DNA from: Isoetes taiwanensis
Taxonomy: Eukaryota > Streptophyta > Lycopodiopsida > Isoetales > Isoetaceae
Direction: 5' to 3'
DNA: 64,000 bases
Assembly: GCA_021234155.1 (NCBI GenBank)
Contig: JAJEKV010000659.1
Location: 59,284 to 123,283 of the forward strand
The notes beneath the pieces are model-generated. The model saw only the letters and a program-made list of their open reading frames with translations. It had not been told where the DNA came from and ran no database searches. How positions within the stretch are numbered: the first letter of the stretch is position 1; every line of letters starts with the position of its first letter. Shown one piece after another: positions 56,296-64,000 of this stretch. Made by a program: the position numbers and the translations under genes.

Positions 56296-58991
56296 TCATA
56301 GCTTTGGATGACTTTGGAGGGAAAATCCACCTTCGGTGAACTGAGGGTCTTCTTCAAATTTTTCAAAACCTTTGTCGGTTGAAGTTTCTGATCCTTCGTC
56401 TTCAAGTATTCTGCTCTTTAATGATTGATCTTCAGCTTGCAGTGACTCTGACTTTGAGGATCCCTTTTTGTTTGCTCCAAGCACTCCACCATATATAGAA
56501 AGAGCTTGTGCAATGAGACTTGCTGGGTCAGACATGTTGGTTGGCAAAAGTACAGTTGTGCCCTACAATATGCCAGTTTGACAAACAGTGTGAATCAGTG
56601 TTAAAAAATTACGCATGAAGGATCAACCATGGCACCGCTCACCCATGGCACTGCTCACCTGTTTCGCAATATTGCCAAAGGCCTGAATATATTGTTCAGC
56701 TACTCTTAGAGATGCAGCCTATAGAAGCACCACAAGCATTCATCAACTAAGATGCTATGAATAAGTACCAAAGCCTGTAAAATTAGGCCTAGACAACAAG
56801 CTTCATACTCTAAAGCCAATTGTATGTTGGAGATACATTATAAGGAACAAACCTCTGGTCCACCTTGGGCTCTGAATGCATTTGATAGCTGCTTGATCCC
56901 TCCGCAGTTGCTTCAGCCCTTCTTAAGATAGCTTCTGCCCTCCTGTTACACACACGAAGGCCATGCGTTCATAAGTGACATTTCATGCATTCAAATCAAC
57001 TCTTTATCATAAACCTCATGTCATAATTCCGTTTCCCAGTTCAGAAGCTTACCTCTTGCTTCCAATATTACAGCGCTTTTCTTTCCATCGGCTATATTTA
57101 TATTGGACTGTCTTGATCCTGTATGTCCAAGATGATAAACAGAACAAGTCAAAATGGGCTGAAAATTGCAATACACCAGAGGCCCAACAGCCAAAATAGC
57201 AGAGTATCCTATCTGTGTGGTTACATGCAGGACAGGCACATAAAGAATCGCAATGGCTAGACGCTAAAGGAGAGGAACTGCGCCAAGCTGAAGCTCAACA
57301 ATTCTTCCCAACCAAATGGCATGATGGAAAAACATGTTCTCCTTGAAAATTAGGTGGTACGTTTGCGCAAGAAGGAAAAGTCATGTATTAAAAAACAAGA
57401 ATAAGAATACTTTTTTCTAAATAGTGGCAATGGCTTATCGTTACATTACAGCTTATCATTCTGTAGCTTATCATTCTGTAATGTAAGAATACATTACAGC
57501 TTATCATTTGGAAAATACCTTCAGACTCCAATACTTGTGCTCTCTTCTTACGTTCTGCTTCTGCCTGCATTTCCATTGCAGCTCTTACACCAGGTGGTGG
57601 TGATATATCACCTGTGCAGTTAATGCATAAAAGTCTGTCTCGCACAAAGGAACGAACGAAATTGAATGAACTTACGAATCTCATAACGCAGGCATCTAAG
57701 ACCCCAGTCGTGGGCAGCTTCATTGATTGATTTCTGCATAAGTTTCCAAGCATATAACACTTTGACTCTCTAGTTTCATCTCTGTTCAATTAACTAAAAT
57801 ATTAAGCTCGAAAGACAAGGAACCAAATGTTGGAGAAAACATAATGAAAGTGAACTGCTCTACATTTTAAAATTATAAGCAACATTGACCTATCCATAGC
57901 AAAGATATGAGGCGATAAAAAGGAAAACATGTGAAAAAATAAGTAACACGCCTGATCTCAAGCAGAAGTTGTATGGCGAATATGCAATCATACCACAATA
58001 TTCTCGTTTAATGTATCCCCTCTCCTCAAATGTCTTATCCAGAGTAATTTTTCCCAGTTCACTTCTCATTGTGGTTTGGGCAAGTTGTATCACCACAGAA
58101 TAGGACTTTCAACACCGTGATGATGCCTTCATCGGATCAACCACCTGTGAAAGAAAAGGGATTAAGTAGAGCTAAAATAAGAGCAGCTGGGAAAATGTGT
58201 ATGGCATTAATACCATTTTACTGGATAATCTCAGTTACATAAATGTCAATCATTCATTTATATTTAAAGAGTGCTTATATTGGAAATCTATTTTCTAAAG
58301 AGGGGACAACAATCGTCTTAGGAGCCATTAGCATTTGGCTCCTACTATGGCAACTTAAAAAGCAAAAAAGAAAGAAAAGGAGACTGTAACAAACCTACCT
58401 TCACGTACAAGACACCATCAATATTGATGCTCACGTTATCTCTCGTTATGGCAGTCTGGTTAGGGATTGGAATGGCTTCTTCCTTCAATGAATGGACATA
58501 TGCAATACGATCCACCATAGGAATCAGTAAATGAATGCCTGAGTCCAATGTTTTTCAAATACTTTCCAAATCTCTCAATCACGTAGGCACTCTTCTCAGG
58601 AACAATCCGAATACCCCAATTTGTTGGGGGATGATGCACGTACCTTTGCAAGACAAATTAAACAGAATTTAGGCAAAGATTAGCAAAAAGATCATTGAAG
58701 CATTCAAGAACCAAAACATCATACAAAAAAAACATAACACTTAGAACATTCAAGTAACTGAGAATTTAAGACAATGCTAAATGGATGAAGCAAGCACCTA
58801 TATGATGAATCATCCCTATATCTGCTGCTGCTCATTAATCGAGAACCAGAAATCCATGGATTCTCCGACAAAGAAAGGGATTGGAGACTGTTTGCGGATG
58901 CAAGTCCTCTCAAACTGGAAAGAGGGGGAGACGTAGAAATGTATTTAACACCCTTGGCTAGCTGCCGGAACTGGGCCGCTGTTTTCTGCAT
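56296..58991 (-). CDS. SLP2: Mitochondrial stomatin-like protein (SPFH/prohibitin family)
   Basis: Stomatin-like proteins of this type are inner-membrane SPFH scaffolds that affect respiratory supercomplexes. Exons (high to low): 58991-58798, 58643-58399, 58144-57994, 57733-57676, 57611-57519, 57118-57053, 56942-56853, 56718-56659, 56562-56296, about 407 residues, all introns GT-AG. Exon 1 starts [14 protein letters not shown], a basic Ser-rich presequence. An in-frame upstream ATG at 59054 is less likely. The SPFH domain starts [20 protein letters not shown], with [39 protein letters not shown] and [20 protein letters not shown]. It ends in the coiled-coil exons ([16 protein letters not shown]) and [20 protein letters not shown]. 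Single-base indels break exon 2 (extra A near 58555), exon 3 (three, including an extra G near 58019) and exon 7 (missing G near 56898). It is convergent with ARL8. Confidence 0.92.
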
Positions 58992-59146
58992 AGCTACTGT
59001 GCTAAAATTTTGTGCAAAAATAATGAATATACCCTCGTTTCCGTGTCGGAACATGCCACGCTGTCATGCCATGCTGTCGCTATTTATGTTGGCTCATTCT
59101 GATAGAACACATTTTAAACTCCACGTGTGACTTAGTACGTGTCTTA

Positions 59147-59344
59147 GGGTGCTTTCCCATGGATCTCCGACCTCAAGGTTTTCTTGAGGTCCAGATAAGG
59201 GCGTGCAGGTTCCCGTGGGCGCCTCAACCTCAAAGACTCAGGTTTTTGACCTGAATCAGAAGTAATCACCCAAGCATTTCTTAACGCTGAGGTTTTTGAC
59301 CTGGACCCAGATTTCCAGGTCGCCAATCTCATGGGAAAGCACTC
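59147..59344. mobile_element. PIF/Harbinger (Tourist-like) MITE
   Basis: 198 bp with inverted ends GGGTGCTTTCCCATG and GAGTGCTTTCCCATG (second read on the opposite strand), flanked by TTA on both sides (59144-59146 and 59345-59347). The 3-bp TTA duplication is diagnostic for PIF/Harbinger. The interior has repeated 'aggtttttgacctg' modules and no coding capacity. It lies about 155 bp upstream of the SLP start codon, so it is probably in that gene's promoter. Confidence 0.85.
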
Positions 59345-59736
59345 TTAAGAAATATGGTTTTACATTGTTCTAAAATAAAACATGTCCCATTGCGGGTTTT
59401 TTTGGGTTGCCTGCACGGGGCAACCCTTGTGGTGGAGGGGGGAAGTGATGTTTTGAAGGCATAAATTAATCTTGTGGATTATATGTGATGGATCTGGCTT
59501 AATTTCAAGGTTGATTCCATAACAACCTATTAATACATTGGTTCGAAATCTGCTTAAACATCTGGTGTCGTGCAATTATCTGATCGCAGCAATCCCCACC
59601 GTTAAATTAGCATCTTGGCGGGGGAGGTTATTTCTGATATTCCATTGCTCCTGAGTGATTATCAAGTCCACGACTGAGATTGAGGAGATTATCGATCCAT
59701 GGTGATAATCGCCTCCACTGGATGTTTGGAGGCCCA

Positions 59737-59822
59737 CCTCCCTCTCGATGATTATGGCAGAGACAACCCTCTCGCCCGCCGACCTCGAGGGTTATCTCGC
59801 CATAATCATCTCAAGAGGAGGG
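59737..59822. repeat. Long hairpin (inverted repeat, about 36-bp arms)
   Basis: Arms 59737-59774 and 59786-59822 are complementary with few mismatches (cctcctctcgatgattatgg-like against its inverse). The loop is about 11 bp. Further gataatcg and ggttatcc modules flank it. It could be a small foldback element. Confidence 0.8.
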
Positions 59823-60189
59823 TTATCCTCCTCTTCTAGGCGATCCGTTATTCCAAAGCAAATGCCTAAATTTATGTAAAAGCTCCATAGCTCAGGTGGC
59901 TAAAAATTCTCCCCAAAATTCTTGTATTTTTGGATCCATAATTACGATTGCATCTCGGATGTTGGAAAGCTCCATAGTTTTGAGTGATGGCATCTTCCCT
60001 GTAGATGAGAATTTGATTGATTAGAGAAAATTTATGTTCTACTCACTTCCTTGGCTCCACAAAATACTCAAACAGGGCCATGTGCATTTTGGCTTCTAGG
60101 GTTCAAATGTACAACCCTTTTTTTGGAAGCAACGGCCACGTAAGCTGTTTTTGTGTGGGCTTTTTCACAGAGTTTGACCCAAAAGCAAA

Positions 60190-60920
60190 GAGAACACAAC
60201 TACCGAATTTGTTTTTAGCGGATTTTTGTTGCCTTCAAGAACACAAGTGTCGAAGAGGTGATGTACACAAGCTGGCTTCCATTCTAGGTCGTGAGTACAA
60301 TGTTTTTGTGGCGGCGAACACTCATCTAAAGTCGGGTTCTCCACCGCTTGAGGTCTTCTATTGATGTGACATTTTACCCGTGACCGTTTGTTTATTTGGA
60401 TTATTGTTAAATGGCGGGGATAAGGGTCGGGGAATGGGGTATTGTAAATGTTTATGCTCATAATCAACCGGTCAAAGGGGTTCTTTATGGGCTTCTTTTG
60501 AGGAGTAAGGTGCTTAGACTTGGAAGTAATGTTGCTTGGTTTATGGTTGGTGACTTTAATATGGTAGAAGCGGAGGTTGATAGATATGTGGCCTGGGATC
60601 ACAAGTAATCCAAGGATTTGAGAGGGAACAAGGGCGACGTTTCCTCGGCCGGAGTGTGGATGGCGAAATTGATGGGGATCACCATACACATGGTGTAATG
60701 GTTGGGACAGGTTATGGTAGAGCCTATGCTCGCCATGATTGTGGCTATTATAATGTTATTGTCGGCGGCTTGGTACTTCCTTTTCGCGGTGACTAATCTA
60801 TTGGATAGTTCCGCTTTATCACAACCCACAATGGTTTTCTCTTCATATTTGGCAAATAATAGAAGGCCCACTAAAACATTTTTCAAGCTCAATACCATTA
60901 CACGAAGAACGAAGAGTTTA
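60190..60920 (+). pseudogene. LINE-3 AP-like endonuclease
   Basis: Segments in order: FLADFCCLQEHKC (catalytic Glu region, about 60215-60255), WGIVNVYAHNQPVKG (about 60435-60480), NVAWFMVGDFNMVEAEVDR (the GDFN motif, about 60528-60585), YTWCNGWDRLW (about 60683-60715) and RRPTKTFFKLNT (about 60860-60895). This is the EEP/APE fold order of L1 endonucleases, which nick the target DNA. Two stops and frame changes occur between segments. Confidence 0.87.
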
Positions 60921-61619
60921 AAACAGTCAGAAGATGCGTGGTCATTGCATTCGCTTTCATCCACCGCCATGGCGGGTCAAATCCTTTGCTAAGGAATGGG
61001 GTCAATAAAAGTGGTTGAGGCGAGGTCATTTGATGACTTTATATCGGGGAGTTACAAATATGCAGAGCTCACATTCCTTCTTCTAGCATTAGAGAGAAAT
61101 GATCTTACAAGAAATTAAAGATATTGAGATCAAGGCAGTTATCGGAGCCGGTTGAAGGCTGGTTTGCAATGATTTAAGTCCGGTGATAGGTGTTCTCATT
61201 TCTTTTTAGGGCGGCAAAACGAAGGAGGATGGCTACTTCTATTAACTCTCTCACTCTCCCGTGATGGCTCTGGAGGTTTTCGATCCGGCACCACCAAAGA
61301 CCCACATAATCATTTCGGCAAGATTCTTTGCCTCGACATCGCTTACCATTTCGTGGAGGACATGCAATCACCGTGTGTTAACTAAAGTGCATTCTATTGT
61401 TTCAAAGAGCAACGTTCAATTTTAGAGACAAATGTCACTAGAGACCGATCTTAGCGCAATGCTCACCTATTGGAGAAAGGAAAATGTCCGTGTCTTGACT
61501 GTTTTCCAAAGAGAATTTTTCAAGCATATGGGGAGTGGATTGGAGATGATATATATAATGCATTTTGTGAATTTAGAAGATAGTTTGGACAAAATTTTAA
61601 TGTGTGTGCTATTTCCCCA

Positions 61620-62480
61620 TTCCCAAGTGTAAAGAGCCCAAGACCATTTTGGATTGGCGCCCTATAACATTGCTTTACAAAGGTATAAGATTTTTATAAA
61701 AGCGGCAAGAGAAGTTGTGTGTTGTTCTTTGCTGAAGTCAATTTTGGCCCACCCAAACTGGGGTTGCACGGAAGGTGTATTCTTGATAATGTTGCAACGG
61801 CCTATGAAGGTATGTATTGGGCAGGCTAAAGGCCCATCAGATTGTGTATCTCAAACTTGACTTGCCAAGGCATATGACAAAGGTGTGGATTGGGGTTTTT
61901 TAGAGAAGTGTTTATTGGCTTTGGGGTTTGGCATCCCATCTACAAGAGATGTCATGAAGTTGCATACTCAAAGAAGATCTACAAGACTCCTTCGGTGGAG
62001 AGCCCTCTGTTGTCTTTCTGTTGGTAGAGGAGTTCGCTCAAGATTGCCCCTTGGCTCCATTGCTTTTTACAATAGTGGCGAGGTGCTTTCACAATTATTT
62101 CTAGTCACCGAGGATGATGTGATCGAGGGTCTTCCTATGGAAAATGGCTCTCAAGAAATTATTAATCAAGATGCGATGATAATTTTCTATTTTGAAAGCA
62201 GATGTCGATAATCTCCAAAATGCAAGCTACCTTGACACAAAATCCTTAGCCTCGAGAGTTTTGGTGGGTTGGCAAAAGTGTTGTTGCTTTGTGGACTCTA
62301 GATGATGAAGTCCCACCATGTGTTTTGCTTACCCAGGAAGGTGTTGCCTCATGGGAAGGCAACCAAGCTTCTTGGTATCCCAAAGGTATTCATGTTTCAA
62401 CTTCATGCGTGGGATGTTATAATCGAGGGGTTCTTGAGGCACCTTTTTGGTGGGATCTGCTAAGCTATCTATGCCTTTGA
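61620..62480 (+). pseudogene. LINE-3 reverse transcriptase core
   Basis: PKTILDWRPITLLYK lies at about 61630-61675, then after a shift IFIKAAREVV (motif 1-2). AKAYDKGVDWGFLEKCLLAL lies at about 61865-61925 (motif A, with AYDKGVDW for the family's AYDRVDW). SVGRGVRSRLPLGSIAFYNS lies at about 62020-62075 (motif B, normally 'RGVRQGCPLSP'). A degraded catalytic box lies at about 62165-62190 (INQDAMIIF). Clearly inactive. Confidence 0.85.
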
Positions 62481-63279
62481 AGGGTAGCGATTCTTGCAAG
62501 CATGTCTTAAGCAACACATGTCTATATGGCTTCGCCATTTTGCTTCCCACTCAAAGTTTCAGGAGATTGTGGGTGTTGTTAGAAACTTTATCTGGGTGGA
62601 AATGAGCCCAGGGGGTAGTGGTGAAGGTTGCATGGTCTAAGTGTATAAACCTAAGTTTGTTGAGGTTTGGGCATGACAGATTTCCATTTGCGTAGTAAGG
62701 TTATGATCTCAAAATTCATTTTTACGGCTTTCGTGAGGTAAGGATGATTCTCCGGTTACGGCTTATTGCGTAATGTGCTCTTACTTTGTATCCCTTTTAG
62801 TAAAGTCACACTCAAACCTCGTTCTTCCATGGAGTTTATTTTATGAGTTGCGGCCTTATCATAATGCTTTTTCTCCATTCTTAAAGGGATTGTTAGATTC
62901 CCTAGCAATAACCAAAACTTTATTTCACATCAATCCAACCGCTTGTGTATGCAGTTGATCGCGACCTTTTGTTGGTGGATCCCTCTGGTAGACAATCAAC
63001 CACTTTGCTTTACAAAGGCACCCATTGACTCAAAGACGTTGAAAAGTGCTGGAATCTTAACTATTGCAGCATGGTATGACTTCGTGCCGCTTGTCGACAT
63101 GGGAGGCTTTCAGCTTAAAGTTTCTATAGGGGCGATGGGGCAAAAAGTTGCTGATTTTTCATGACCTATTCTCGCCACACCAAGAAGATATTTTGGTATG
63201 GGTTTGTCATAAAGAAATTAAGGAGTGCAAACTTGTGAACTCTATGTATCAGCCGGTTGTTGCTTGATAATCCGATATA

Positions 63280-63720
63280 TTCTTCCTCCGGCCTAATAAG
63301 TGGTCTCTTCAACTTCCTCCTCTTCAATGGCGTATGTGGTCTTGGGCATGGGACATGTTACTTCATCCTAAAGTGGCGCTTTCTTTGGTGTGATTCTTCA
63401 TAGGTGTCTCTTGGGTTAATGTGCTTGTCCATAAGTTTAACCCTAGAATATCAAATCGATTATCCGCGAAGCGTATCCGAGACCATTGAGCATTGCTTTT
63501 TCATGTGTGAACACCTTAGGCAGTATGGGACGGTTGTTTTCCCTTTTCGTGTTTCACTAACAAGTCAACAACGCTTTTGGCAATTTACCCAAGTACCGGA
63601 CATAGTTACAAGGCTAGGCTTTTCATCTAGCGCCAGGATGGTTGCTTTGGACTATCTGGAAAAGACGAAGATTGGTAATCTTCAAAGGTCCGATGTGGCG
63701 TGATAATCGTGTTCTCCAAG
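63280..63720 (+). pseudogene. LINE-3 zf-RVT-like C-terminal region
   Basis: Reads LPPLQWRMWSWAWDMLLHPK in one frame (about 63310-63375). The frame at 63404-63703 contains SETIEHCFFMCEHLRQYG, the HCFxxC signature of the zinc-binding zf-RVT region found after plant L1 reverse transcriptases. Confidence 0.75.
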
Positions 63721-63937
63721 AAGCTCAAGGTTACATTGTAAAGTCGTGATTCATTGAAATTTTCACTTGCCCTCGCAAGAGGCGATTGATTTTTGATGAG
63801 TTTTGATGTGCACTCTTATGCTTAGGCGTGCCGCTTCACACTTGGTCTCCGCTTTTATCCGGATTTTTATTCCTCGTTTCTCGCGATTTATACTTGTATT
63901 TGACTCCTTTGATTGAATAAAGTCCCACGCCCTCAAC

Positions 63938-63955
63938 AAAAAAAAAAAAAAAAAA
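63938..63955 (+). other. LINE-3 poly(A) tail
   Basis: An 18-base A-run 14 bp after an ataaag polyadenylation-like signal. It marks the 3' end of the element. Confidence 0.9.
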
Positions 63956-64000
63956 GAGATATTCCTTCATTTTCATTGGGTTCCTATAGATATTGCATGT

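Larger units (their letters stand above)
59860..63955 (+). mobile_element. LINE-3, L1-type, nearly full length
   Basis: An L1-type LINE carrying endonuclease, reverse transcriptase, zf-RVT region and a poly-A tail (63938-63955, preceded by ataaagtcccacgccctc). ORF1 is not recognisable at the 5' end, so it may be 5'-truncated after ORF1. The left edge is approximate. 'gatattcc' occurs right after the A-tail (63958) and at 59636, but the spacing makes it doubtful as the target duplication. It is heavily frameshifted. Confidence 0.85.

Noticed and set aside
59636-59643. gatattcc as a target duplication of LINE-3 with 63958
   Set aside because: Only 8 bp, about 220 bp from the probable left edge, and an intervening hairpin region unrelated to LINEs; likely chance.

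Overview
This is nuclear DNA from a land plant. The evidence is two intron-rich genes with recognisable plant orthologues, plus plant-type Copia, Gypsy, CACTA, PIF/Harbinger, Helitron and L1-type elements. The density of degraded, nested transposons and the large introns suggest a big, repeat-filled genome (fern, lycophyte, gymnosperm or similar). The species cannot be fixed from the sequence.

Layout. 1-6.9 kb holds old debris: a Helitron helicase remnant (2.1-2.8 kb, minus), a LINE ORF1-like remnant (3.2-4.6 kb, minus) and a few possible exons. 6.92-45.06 kb is one nested stack of mobile elements. A Copia element (Copia-1, plus) is split inside its integrase by a short LINE that carries only ORF1 (LINE-1). 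LINE-1 is split by a Gypsy element (Gypsy-A, minus; LTRs 9675-10113 and 40306-40713; target duplication cctcc). Gypsy-A holds five further insertions: a 3.76 kb element with 25-bp perfect terminal inverted repeats, a 2.07 kb element with imperfect inverted repeats, a complete second Gypsy (Gypsy-B, 18195-29206), a second LINE clade (LINE-2), and a non-autonomous CACTA element (34364-38930, TSD ctt). A 248-bp SINE-like insertion lies in the distal part of Copia-1.

45.1-59.1 kb is the genic part. ARL8 (small GTPase, plus, six coding exons, 47997-54638) carries a nearly intact 4.8 kb antisense Copia (Copia-2) in its last intron. It is convergent with a mitochondrial stomatin-like protein gene (SLP, minus, nine exons, 56296-58991). 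A 198-bp PIF/Harbinger-type MITE sits about 155 bp upstream of the SLP start. 59.9-63.96 kb is a long, frameshifted L1-type LINE (LINE-3) ending in poly(A).

Both host genes keep family-level amino-acid conservation but are interrupted by single-base indels, several of them in homopolymers. This points to uncorrected long-read errors or very young pseudogenes. The least expected observations are an RNase H-like domain between protease and reverse transcriptase in Gypsy-A, an ORF1-only LINE that shares its 3' end with a full L1, and the unclassified 25-bp-TIR element with a 4-bp target duplication.
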